Positions 1-8,000 of a stretch of DNA of 23,405 nt are shown one piece after another (position 1 is the stretch's first letter; every line of letters starts with the position of its first letter). The notes below the pieces were generated by a model. That model had not been told where the DNA came from, did no database searches, and saw only the letters and a list, made by a program, of their open reading frames with translations. The translations under genes and the position numbers were made by a program. The stretch is from Chara braunii. Taxonomy: Eukaryota; Streptophyta; Charophyceae; Charales; Characeae. The DNA lies in assembly GCA_003427395.1 (NCBI GenBank), contig BFEA01000011.1:1771213-1794617 (forward strand), in the 5' to 3' direction.

Positions 1-238
1 CACACCACTCTAACAAACACAAAAATAAAACACACGCACGCACACACATCAAACAACGCGACAACACTCCTAGTCCCTTAAGTAGCCAACCCATAACTTT
101 CCAATGCGGAAATCGGATAGGCGTCGCGCGCGAGCCTTGATATAAAACCGCCCGGACGCAAGGCTAACTCATATCGACTCGCAATGCAAGCGTACGCAGG
201 CAGTCGCAATGATGGCGTACTATGTGGTGCCCATAATC

Positions 239-269
239 AAGCGGTCCCTCGTGGATCCGAGTACCGCTT
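239..269. repeat. Two-stem hairpin with 6-nt loop
   Basis: Outer arms AAGCGGT (239-245) and ACCGCTT (263-269) are perfectly complementary. Inner arms CTCG (248-251) and CGAG (258-261) enclose the loop TGGATC. The stems are separated by CC on one side and T on the other. The plan (7-bp outer stem, small asymmetric internal loop, 4-bp inner stem, 6-nt loop) matches the ATCTTA hairpins at 1904-4802, although the sequence is unrelated. Confidence 0.75.
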
Positions 270-1009
270 ATTGTCAAGTGTTAGACTCGAAGTGTGGTGA
301 GGGTCCAATCCTTCACGACATTGCACGGCTGAAGGAATAGTCGTGCAGCCATCGCGAGACCTCCGGCCTTTGGTCTGAGCGTCTCGGCAGGCAAGGCAAA
401 TAGGCTCTGCACGGGGGCAGATTCCTTCCCTGCAGAGTCTAGGGCTTGGGATATCCTGGACAAGGACCTTGAATCCCGGCCCAAGACCAACGTCTGGCCA
501 TGAAAATCTCTAAGAAGCAAAGGATAAAAGGGGATCCCCCCTTTTTCTCTCAAGCCATAATCTCGTTAACCCTGGCGCACGACCTCAGTAAGTCGCGCGC
601 ATACCCAAGGCACATATAAATATGTATATAAGGCTTATTCATATAGGACGATCACTTCTCACAGTCACAGTGAGGCTCCTCTCAGCCATATATGTATGTA
701 ATCGCAGGCAATCACACCCAGAGTCCGAACCACAAACGCACCTGTAATCACATCAAAGATTCAATCAAAAGTCCACGCACTACACGGGGTCAACTTCAAC
801 CATTCCTTGCACTCATGCCCCTCGCTTTAGCCATACAAGCCTCACTCGTGCAACTCTTAAATAAATACTCGGTACTTTTTTTGGATGGCCATTCAATAAA
901 GTCCGAGTGAAAACACAACAAAACAGTTCAATCACAATGCTAAAGCCTTTAGGTTGAGTGGCAGGGGTGAATTGGAGTCGAATCGTAAACCGACGAATCA
1001 GCAACCGAC

Positions 1010-1049
1010 CTGTTATCAGTGATAACAGAAGGTGATCCTCGTAGGATCA
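1010..1049. repeat. Two adjacent perfect inverted repeats
   Basis: CTGTTATCA (1010-1018) and TGATAACAG (1020-1028) form a 9-bp inverted repeat around one central G. Four bases further on, TGATCCT (1033-1039) and AGGATCA (1043-1049) form a second one with the 3-nt loop CGT. Function unknown; they could be protein-binding palindromes or fold-back repeats. Confidence 0.75.
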
Positions 1050-1311
1050 AGCTGAACCTAGTCCAAATCTTGAATCAGTACGATCAAGAGGACTTGTAAC
1101 ACAAGACAGACCAATCCCCAAGCTAAAACATCAGCATATGGGGGATGAACCTCCATAGCACATTCTCACTCAAAGTTATCCGCCAACCAAGTCTAAGTCT
1201 ACCTCTAAGCCAGTGCCCAAAGCAAAGGTAGACTAACGGCAGGATCTTTCCTACTCAGGGTGGATCGCCAGAATCGCCACCTATCAAAATATAATCTATC
1301 TCTTTTAAAAC

Positions 1312-1612
1312 TAGGAAAATTTCGGCAGCGCTTCCCGTAGGAAAAGTGTCTTTCCAAGATTTGTATCAGCCTAAATATGGAAAACAGAAATAGTCTTTGA
1401 CTTTCCAAAGTCCAATTTTGTCAAACTCCCTGAATTAGCAAAAATTTTGGCAGCACTCCTTTTAGAAAAGGAGACTTTCCAGATTTTTACTAAGTCATAT
1501 ATAAACTTTAGACAAGTTGAACTTTGAGAAGTCAAAATTTGACTAACCCCCTGGATTTGTACAAATTTCGGCAGCGCTTCCCGTAGAGAAAGTAGCTTAC
1601 CAAAATTCATAC
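1312..1612. repeat. Three diverged copies of a CGGCAGC-containing motif
   Basis: Similar blocks occur at about 1312-1366, 1439-1490 and 1561-1612. Each has a T-rich start, then CGGCAGCGCTTCC or a variant, then a purine run and a CTTTCCA/CTTACCA ending. Spacing is about 125 bases. In the middle copy the centre is a perfect hairpin, CTCCTTTT (1456-1463) with AAAAGGAG (1466-1473). Similar TTTCGGCAGC phrases are common in plant LTR sequences, so I infer decayed LTR material, but no coding part is nearby. Confidence 0.5.
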
Positions 1613-1903
1613 AAGACCAAGTATAACAAAAGATTCGAGAAAATGCGAGAATTGATCTAAGTAAAATAAACTTAGCTCAGAAAATGCATAAATTGAGCTG
1701 ACTCCTATCGCTCTAGCACGTAGCGAGCCTCTAAAGCGACTACCTATCAACTGAATCTCAGACCAAGTAGTAGCCTCACTCAGTCACATGCAATGCCACC
1801 ACAAAGGTAAGTACTCTCGCCACCCCAAGTCAAACTTTGCAAACAATAGTTCGTAATCTCTCAATGCTTTATTCCCTTATACCCAACTTACATAGGGCAT
1901 AAA
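1613..1903. other. Unassigned non-coding spacer
   Basis: No gene, recognisable repeat or regulatory element could be supported between the CGGCAGC repeats and the first ATCTTA hairpin. Confidence 0.5.
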
Positions 1904-1937
1904 GTCAAGCCGTCCAATCTTATGGAACCTGCCTGAC
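1904..1937. repeat. ATCTTA hairpin, single copy
   Basis: Outer arms GTCAAGC (1904-1910) and GCCTGAC (1931-1937) pair with one A/C mismatch. The inner arms TCCA and TGGA hold the ATCTTA loop. It shares the core with all later copies but lies outside the two arrays. Confidence 0.8.
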
Positions 1938-2001
1938 TCAGCCATTGAGTATACACGACCAGGTTGCACTACTACTTCTCTCTTACTTTTGGGGCATATG
2001 A

Positions 2002-2031
2002 CTAAGCCGTTCATCTTAGAACAAGGCTCAG
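2002..2031. repeat. ATCTTA hairpin variant with GTTC/GAAC inner stem
   Basis: Outer arms CTAAGCC (2002-2008) and GGCTCAG (2025-2031) pair with one mismatch. The inner stem is GTTC (2009-2012) with GAAC (2019-2022), fully replacing the usual TCCA/TGGA, while the ATCTTA loop (2013-2018) is unchanged. A second GTTC-ATCTTA-GAAC core lies at 2111-2124, with possible distant outer arms GTTGGG (2091-2096) and CCCAAC (2129-2134). Confidence 0.8.
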
Positions 2032-2199
2032 CGGCCCTGAACTGTTTAATATCCAAATTATATATACCTCTTTGAGTTTGGTGTTCTAAAGTTGGGCATA
2101 GGACTGAACTGTTCATCTTAGAACAAATCCCAACCTTCCCAGGGTTACCTTCTATTATACTCTTAATTATACGCTCTTCATTTCATGATAAGCTATAGC

Positions 2200-2231
2200 C
2201 AGGCCGTCCAATCTTATGGAACCCATACCTG
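2200..2231. repeat. ATCTTA hairpin, single copy with short outer stem
   Basis: The core TCCA-ATCTTA-TGGA lies at 2207-2220. The outer pairing is reduced to CAGG (2200-2203) with CCTG (2228-2231). It is the last single copy before array A. Confidence 0.7.
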
Positions 2232-2312
2232 AGTAGCCTGTTCATAAATAGTATAGTATAAAATATAGCCAAAATTTAGCCTTTTGGGTTCCAACATGTG
2301 CGAGGCTTTGGG

Positions 2313-2726
2313 CCAGACCGTCGAATCTTATGGAACATATCTGGTCCTCTGCCAGGTTCGTTTCTCTCTGATCCGCTGTGTGCGGCACGAGTCCAAGGTC
2401 GTCCAATCTTATGGACATGCCCTGCCCTCAGCGAGAATTACTCCCTCAGAATGAAACAGGAACGGGCTGAGCCGTCCAATCTAATGGACTTGCTCAGACC
2501 TCCTCGACCAACAACAAAGGAAAACAAACCAAAACTTGAATCAAGCATGGCAACCAAAACCCTCCAATCTTATGGTACATGTTTGGCCCCTGAAAAGTCA
2601 CAGTCAAACCCTCACAATTCAGAGCAATCAGACCGTCCAATCTTATGGAACTTGTCTGATTCTCTAGGCAATTCATAAATAAACACAGCGGTCAGGCCGT
2701 CCAATCTTATGGAACAATGCCTGACC
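2313..2726. repeat. Hairpin array A (six ATCTTA hairpins)
   Basis: Six units have loops starting at 2325, 2406, 2479, 2567, 2640 and 2704, so spacing varies from 64 to 88 bases. Outer stems differ: CCAGA/TCTGG, AGG/CCT, CTGAGC/GCTCAG, CCAAAAC/GTTTGG, AATCAGAC/GTCTGATT (8 bp perfect) and GGTCAGGC/GCCTGACC (8 bp perfect). The inner stem is TCCA/TGGA or GTCCA/TGGAC, with one mismatched copy (TCGA at 2321) and one T-to-A loop change (2479-2484). The sequence between hairpins is unrelated from unit to unit. The open frame running through the array is a by-product of the repeated core. Confidence 0.9.
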
Positions 2727-2900
2727 CCATAAGACCCTGTCAGTCTCAGGCAAAACCACCTTTCACCCACCCTTCCCCCAGATGCAACCCCTTCTTGTTC
2801 ACAGTCTGCGTTCAGGCAATCAACAAAACTGAAACTGTGATTTCACGTACATTCTTTTATTTAATCTGAGTCATATCTTGCCAGTCAAACAAAAATCAAA

Positions 2901-3048
2901 GTAGGGACGCACACAGTATGCTCAGTCAAACGTAGCAAGGCGTACAGATAGGGGTTATACAAGGGTATATAGAAGTAGGGACGCACACAGTATGCTCAGT
3001 CAAACGTAGCAAGGCGTATAGATAGGGGTTATACCACGGTATATAGAG
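2901..3048. repeat. 74-bp tandem duplication inside copy A
   Basis: The 74-base unit starting GTAGGGACGCACACAG at 2901 is repeated from 2975 with very few changes. The equivalent place in copy B (about 4980) has a single diverged unit, so this duplication arose after the larger one. Confidence 0.9.
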
Positions 3049-3410
3049 GGGGAGCAATGATTACCTTTCAGTTCCTTGCCTCCAGAGCTCCTCCTGAGTT
3101 CCGGCAGGGCTCCCGCAATCGGTGGGCTGACTCCCCACAGAGTCTTGACGCGGATTACGGGTTGCAATCCCGCCTGCCGCCTTCCTCTCAGAACCAATAG
3201 ACTAGACTTAGAGGAAGAAGGCCAGGAGTAGATAATTTTGAGACTCTCAGATACAAGAAGGGTGCACTCAGACTCGCGAGAGAGGGCCTCGATACCTTGA
3301 CACGCCTGAGGGCCCCGCAATGATGGCCACTTCACAACAGCCCGGTCAACCGAAACCAAAATGTCAACCATTGACTCCCCGGTGTCTACCCAATCGCCAC
3401 AAGGCTCCTT

Positions 3411-4364
3411 TCCACTGGCTTAGCTATCCCGCCCCGCCCATGGGCCGATTGTAAGTCAGAGCACAGTCCCCTAACATCTCCTTTCGAAATAGCAACGTGG
3501 TCCAACTAGCCATGCAACAGGAGAGTGTGCACCTCCCGTCGTGTAACCCTCACGGAGCCCTGACCGGTATCTGCCCCATAGCCGGACTCACGCCGCCTCA
3601 GTCTGCAGGGCGAACATCACACCGTCCATCAGCTAAGTCTCCAAGTCTGTGCCTGTTGGGACGAAAGGGCGCACCCGAAACCGCCAACCCGTCTCTCTTT
3701 GGCAGGTCTGTTGCTGCGTCCCATCCCTCACTTCCCCGCTCGTGACTCGGAGTATTACTGGCCACAGGTAAGCTTTGCTCCTTCGCAGACAATCTACAGT
3801 TTCTCTGCTGCAACTTCACTTCGGCGAGCCTGGCCCCACATCAACCAGCAGGTAAGGCCTTTGGCTCTGCGGCTGCTCCTCCCCCTCCCCGTTCCAATGG
3901 GATAGCAAGGTACGATTTGCAGGCAAGTTCGCTGGTCGAGACCTGCCTCTTTCTTCGGCGGGTCTACAACTCTACCGGCTGCGGAACACTTCCCGCCAGC
4001 GATCCGAGAAAAATCGGAGTGAATCCTCCGATGGAACACGACCCGTTTCCTTCACCAGGTGAGTACTTCCCAACCCGTAACCGGCGAAAATCGACTGTAT
4101 CTCGCTCTAAAACGTAGCCGGGTGCAGAGCTTATCGTGGGTTTACTTGAGGAAAAGGGAGGGAGTCTTCCATCGATAACGCATCGGCCAACGGTAAGTCT
4201 TGTTCTCCCTGCCCCTCTATCCCTCTATCGCTCCCTAGCTCCTCTATACCACACGACAATGTATCTCTCCCTAGGAGCCGACTAGGTGCATTTGGCATTT
4301 GCCATGCTTCATTCCCTGGCGCAGCTTCCACTTGTCATACCGCCCAACCTACTACCCAACCCNT
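3411..4364 (+). other. GC-rich spacer with repeated splice-donor-like motifs
   Basis: No protein domain is recognisable. Donor-like motifs on the plus strand are CAGGTAAGC (3765), CAGGTAAGG (3849), CAGGTGAGTAC (4056) and CGGTAAGT (4191). Acceptor-like TTCGCAG and TTTGCAG lie between them. This could be a non-coding spliced transcript or a decayed gene; without RNA data I cannot call exons. An undetermined base is at 4363. Confidence 0.4.
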
Positions 4365-5430
4365 CCAGTATGTGCGAGGCATTGGGCCAGACCGTCCAAT
4401 CTTATGGAACACATCTGGTTCTTTGCCAGGTTCGTTTCTCTCTGATCCACTGTGTGCGGCATGAGTCCAAGGCCGTCCAATCTTATGGACATGCCCTGCC
4501 CTCAGCGAGAATTACTCCCTCAGAATGAAACAGGAAGGGGCTGAGCCGTCCAATCTTATGGACTTGCTCAGACCTCCTCGACCAACAACAAAAGAAACAA
4601 ACCAAAACCTGAATCAAACATGGCAACCAAAACCCTCCAATCTTATGGTACAGGTTTGGCTCATGAAAAGTCAACCACAGTCAAACCCTCACAGTTCAAA
4701 GCAATCAGACCGTCCAATCTTATGGAACTGGTCTGACTCTCCATGCAATTCAAAAATAAACACAGCGGTTAGGCCGTCCAATCTTATGGAACTGGTCTGA
4801 CCCCATAAGACCCTGCCAAGCATAGCAAACCACCTTTCTCCCACTTCCCCCCCAGATGCAACACCCCTTTTTTTTTGAGCAAGTCTGCTTTCAGGCAATC
4901 AAAAACTGAAACTGAGATTCCTCATACATTCTTTTATTTAATCTGAGTCATGTCCTGAAAGTCAAACCAAAAGTCAGAGTAGGGATGCATGCCGTATACT
5001 CGGTCAAAACACAACAACCAGTACAGATAGGGGTTAATATCTGGGCTTATAGAGGGAAAGCAACAATTACCTTTCAATTCTCTGCCTCCAGAACTCCTCC
5101 TTAGTTCCGGCAGAGCTCCCGCAATCGGTGGGGCAACCTCCCACAGAGGCCTTGGCGAGGTCCTACGGGTTGCAATCCCGCCTGCCGCCTTCCTCTCAGA
5201 ACCAGAACTAGACTTAGATTTAGAAAAGCAGAAAGAGAAAGTTTGAGTCACTCAGATACAAGAAGGGTGCTCTCAAACTCTCGCGAGAGGGCCTTGTTGT
5301 CTGGATGCGCCTGAGGGCCCCGCAATGGTGGTCAAACCGCAGCAACTGACCAAATTGAAGCCCAGTAGTCAAAGGTTGGCCTCCTGATGACCTCCCAACT
5401 CGTAGCGACAACCTCCTCAAAGGGCTCTGC
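4365..5430. repeat. Duplicated segment, copy B
   Basis: Diverged copy of 2290-3410, with the same order of features: TGTGCGAGGC start, six-hairpin array, T-rich linker, and a GC-rich tail with the GTTGCAATCCCGCC phrase. It lacks the 74-bp tandem duplication. Inside the tail, GTGGG and CCCAC arms around a short loop occur in both copies, though the loop differs. Confidence 0.85.
4387..4802. repeat. Hairpin array B (six ATCTTA hairpins)
   Basis: Loops start at 4399, 4480, 4553, 4640, 4717 and 4781. Outer stems are CCAGA/TCTGG, CAAGGC/GCCCTG (one mismatch), CTGAGC/GCTCAG, CCAAAACC/GGTTTGG (one bulged A), TCAGACC/GGTCTGA and GGTTAGGCC/GGTCTGACC. The last pairs fully only if two G-U wobbles are allowed. 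Unit order matches array A, but several stems have changed, and the TCGA mismatch of array A is a paired TCCA here. Confidence 0.9.
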
Positions 5431-5638
5431 TTCCTCCTCAAGCTATGAGCTTTCAGCCCCGCGTCTCGCCCCCAACTAAGTTAAACTCTACCGATAGAAC
5501 AGCGTATCAGTCATCCACCAAGTCTACGGTCCCACGATCGTTCGTGGCTGCCCCGTACACAAGCTGAGTAGTGATCAGCCCTGCAGACACGCATACAATC
5601 TGGTGGACAGGCCCCACCCCTCGCATTTGCACCTTCAA

Positions 5639-5666
5639 TCACTCGATTCCGAGGAGAATCGAGTGA
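5639..5666. repeat. 11-bp perfect hairpin
   Basis: Arms TCACTCGATTC (5639-5649) and GAATCGAGTGA (5656-5666) pair perfectly around the 6-nt loop CGAGGA. Confidence 0.85.
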
Positions 5667-5780
5667 GGTATTCGCCTTTCCGTTCCGCCACCTCCACTCC
5701 TTCACCATCGCTACCTCCGCGCAGCCTTATTCTTCCTCACCTCAAACTCTACTCACTAATACTAAAAACTAACTTCATGA

Positions 5781-5814
5781 TCGATTTCGCCCGGGGTCGT
5801 AACCCGGGAATCGA
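5781..5814. repeat. Two-stem hairpin (TCGATT / CCCGGG)
   Basis: Outer arms TCGATT (5781-5786) and AATCGA (5809-5814) enclose a TCG bulge on one side and an inner CCCGGG/CCCGGG stem (5790-5795, 5803-5808) with a 7-nt loop. The hairpin at 6141-6169 follows the same plan (4-bp outer stem GATC/GATC, CAG bulge, 6-bp inner stem CCGGGG/CCCCGG, 6-nt loop) with different bases. Confidence 0.8.
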
Positions 5815-6140
5815 CTCTCTCCCCACCTAATCCCACTAGAAATTCCCACGAACCAACTAACTTCTACCCACCATCTCGACTTTCCCCTACACTCACACGC
5901 AACACTTTTCTCTACTTAGTCCTTCTCTACTAACTCTCTACCGATTCAGACTTCAGAATCGAGGTCGCCAGCCCCGAAAAACCCCGCTTAGCGACTTAGT
6001 TCGTCAGCAACGGCCGAGAAACGGCCGAGTAAGCGAACTTTCACTCCCGCCATTTCTTCCCTCCGCCATAGCTCCGCGCGGGAGTTTTTCTCGCTATCTC
6101 CCTCCACACTCCACCTTCCGCCAATCCGCTTCCACCATCG

Positions 6141-6169
6141 GATCCAGCCGGGGTTAAAGCCCCGGGATC
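6141..6169. repeat. Two-stem hairpin (GATC / CCGGGG)
   Basis: Outer arms GATC (6141-6144, 6166-6169), a one-sided CAG bulge, inner arms CCGGGG (6148-6153) and CCCCGG (6160-6165), loop TTAAAG. The 3-nt one-sided bulge at the same point as in 5781-5814 suggests the two are members of one structural family. Confidence 0.8.
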
Positions 6170-6187
6170 GCCTTTCTCCCCGCCCAA

Positions 6188-6272
6188 ATCCGTTCCTCAA
6201 CGGATGAGCTACACCCCTCCTTCGTTGTTCCCTCCGAATGAACCCGGCGCGAACCCGCAGCCAGGTTCATTC
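6188..6272. repeat. Two consecutive perfect hairpins
   Basis: ATCCGTT (6188-6194) pairs with AACGGAT (6199-6205) around CCTC. GAATGAACC (6236-6244) pairs with GGTTCATTC (6264-6272) around a 19-nt loop. Confidence 0.8.
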
Positions 6273-6636
6273 CCTCTTCCATTCGTCATCCCGACTCTCT
6301 TTGGTGCTGCCCCGTCGCTCCCGCTGCCTGTTGCTTCAGCGCCCGACACTGATTACCTGTCTCCGTGATCTTAGCGCCCGTCCCTCACGCGCTATCACCC
6401 CGTTGCGCGTTCTCCTTCACTCCGCACGCACCCGTCGCGTCTCCCCGTCCTGATTCACTCCTCCGCCTTTGCGACCCGTCAATGCCAGCTTCGTCCCACA
6501 ACGCCCGGTAGCTTGGGGACTCCACAGCGGCCCGGTGACCCATTCGACGGCCGCGGCAATCCGGGAAAACTTCGGAGGGAACCAGCTACCAGCCAACTCG
6601 ATTAATCTCTCGTCACATTACCCAAGTCCGATGACA

Positions 6637-6676
6637 GCCGGGCCCGGCAGTTGCACTGTGTGTCTTACCACAGTGC
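6637..6676. repeat. 12-bp palindrome followed by 8-bp hairpin
   Basis: GCCGGGCCCGGC (6637-6648) is a perfect palindrome. Four bases later GCACTGTG (6653-6660) pairs with CACAGTGC (6669-6676) around an 8-nt loop. Confidence 0.85.
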
Positions 6677-6998
6677 CCCCGACCCCTTTTTGCTAGCCTC
6701 TCCGTCGCCCGCTCACATAGCACCCAGCGTGCCACCCCATCCCGGTTCATTCCGCAGTGCTGCCTACTGACCGCTATCACTAACTCCGCGCCCCACCTGC
6801 CGACGTTCATAGGGGAATGGGACCGAAGGCGAGGCGTAGTGGCTGGCCCAGCGCCAAGACTCAGCCCGACGCTACCGGCTGGCCCCCGACATGCACCACC
6901 TGCCCGCTGTAGCGGATATCGCCCCCCCCGCCTGTGGGTACAGCTCCAGCATGTTCCCTCGTTGGAGGCTTGAGCACGGATGTGGCTGCTACGGGGCT

Positions 6999-7017
6999 CC
7001 CCTTATACTATAAGGGG
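6999..7017. repeat. 7-bp hairpin
   Basis: CCCCTTA (6999-7005) pairs with TAAGGGG (7011-7017) around TACTA. Confidence 0.8.
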
Positions 7018-7731
7018 GTGACTTCGGCGTAGTCCCGACAACAGTCTGTAATTTGAACCTCTGGCAACCCTGCGAATATAACACACCCCCGCGCGACCTC
7101 GTCGGACCCGAAACGTAGGTCGTACACGCGACCGCGCCGTAGTGGCCATTAAATCCGGCGCTGGTCCGGGTCAGCGACACGCCGGAGCATAAAAGAAGCA
7201 AACAAACTTACGGTGCTAAAAAGGATTATATTTGGGAAACGCCGCCACCTATCGAACGCCAAGGATGGCAAAACCAAAGGGGGATATGCTTCTCCGGGTC
7301 CTCGACCCCTCGGTCCCTCCGCGCTACCGTGATATTCCCTCGCTGCCGCCGCTCGATCTTGATCCCTGAACCTCCGTATCGCCAGCCCAATGTCGTAACC
7401 TATAGGGCTAAACCCAATTCTGAGACCAGCGCCTGCAGAGTACCATACAAGGCAGTGCGGAGCGGCGCTTCGGGCCAACAAACCGGCTGCGCGGCTCTCA
7501 GTGCCCGCGCCGGCTTGCTTATACCGTGCCATAACTGCCCCGCGCGCCATCCTACGACTCCCCGCTCAACGCACAAAGTCGCGCCGTCGTTGCCGATGTC
7601 GTCGTCGGGGTCGTTCTCCTCCCGCGCGCTTGACTCGGTCAAACGTACCACCGAAAGAAAATATCCCCTAGATCCTAGTTTAATCACCAAAAATAAAACT
7701 TTTAAAGATTAAAAAAAATAATAATAAACAG

Positions 7732-7749
7732 ACCGGCGCCCGCGCCGGT
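7732..7749. repeat. 8-bp GC-rich hairpin beside an A-rich run
   Basis: ACCGGCGC (7732-7739) pairs with GCGCCGGT (7742-7749) around CC. An A-rich run lies just to the left (about 7700-7729). On the minus strand this resembles a bacterial intrinsic terminator, but in a eukaryotic genome that meaning does not carry over. Confidence 0.75.
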
Positions 7750-7913
7750 TTCGTAATCAACATCAGGGGATGAATCACGCGCAAACCTGCGCGCCCATGC
7801 ACTCTCTACTCTAGTCAGCCATCCAGTCGACGTAATCACAGACACGGCCGCGCCTAGCGCAAAATACTTAACTTTAAGCCAAACTCATTTTTCTGTCATT
7901 TGCAAAAACCAGG

Positions 7914-7939
7914 GCGGATACCCTTGTAAGGGTATTCGC
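7914..7939. repeat. Hairpin with ATACCCT/AGGGTAT stem
   Basis: ATACCCT (7918-7924) pairs with AGGGTAT (7929-7935) around TGTA. A G/T opposition then separates this from an outer GCG/CGC pairing, giving another two-stem design. Confidence 0.8.
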
Positions 7940-7987
7940 GCCGACAGCGTGCACACGTGTGACTCTCGTCGTCGTTTGGAGAACTGC

Positions 7988-7999
7988 TCTGATACCAAA
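7988..7999 (-). other. Primer-binding site, tRNA-iMet type, minus strand
   Basis: The minus strand reads TGGTATCAGAGC, the usual primer-binding site of plant LTR retrotransposons, complementary to the 3' end of initiator methionine tRNA. On that strand it follows an LTR-like end reading TTGCA plus ATT. The LTR would then lie at 8001 and above and the body to the left. No gag or pol is visible to the left, so the element is non-autonomous or its interior was replaced. Confidence 0.6.
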
Positions 8000-8000
8000 T

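Larger units (their letters stand above)
1..1300. other. Non-coding stretch with scattered inverted repeats
   Basis: I see no convincing gene here. The first 60 bases are an A/C-rich simple sequence. Open frames are short and show no recognisable domain on either strand. Several perfect hairpins stand out: 239-269, arms CTCTGCA (about 404-410) and TGCAGAG about 19 bases further on, 1010-1028 and 1033-1049. The rest could be decayed transposon sequence, but I cannot assign a family. Confidence 0.6.
2290..3410. repeat. Duplicated segment, copy A
   Basis: This segment and 4365-5430 are diverged direct copies. Both start with a TGTGCGAGGC phrase, run through a six-hairpin array, share an ATTCTTTTATTTAATCTGAG phrase and end in a GC-rich block containing GTTGCAATCCCGCC. 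Differences are scattered substitutions and indels, so the duplication is not recent. No coding function is evident on either strand. Confidence 0.85.
5431..7987. other. Gene-free, hairpin-rich region
   Basis: No gene can be supported. The region is C/T-rich, then GC-rich. Perfect or near-perfect inverted repeats lie at 5639-5666, 5781-5814, 5942-5961, 6141-6169, 6188-6205, 6236-6272, 6637-6648, 6653-6676, 6999-7017, 7732-7749 and 7914-7939. Their arms are unrelated to one another. It could be the non-coding interior of a non-autonomous element primed at 7988-7999, but I found no matching second LTR. Confidence 0.55.

Noticed and set aside
2298-2678. Open frame of 126 codons through hairpin array A, and a similar one at 4525-4800
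   Set aside because: The peptide consists of repeated short phrases translated from the hairpin core, reads through inverted repeats, and has no domain. The shared frame is a by-product of the duplicated DNA.
1904-4802. CRISPR-like array reading of the repeated core
   Set aside because: Repeats are about 20 bases, spaced irregularly (64-88), each embedded in its own inverted arms, with no cas genes and a eukaryotic setting.
7149-7712. Overlapping open frames of 96-133 codons on both strands
   Set aside because: GC-rich sequence with mutually overlapping frames, no recognisable domain and no sensible start context.
7700-7749. Intrinsic-terminator-like hairpin plus T-run on the minus strand
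   Set aside because: The surrounding sequence is eukaryotic transposon DNA. A bacterial terminator has no expected role, and the hairpin is one of many in the region.
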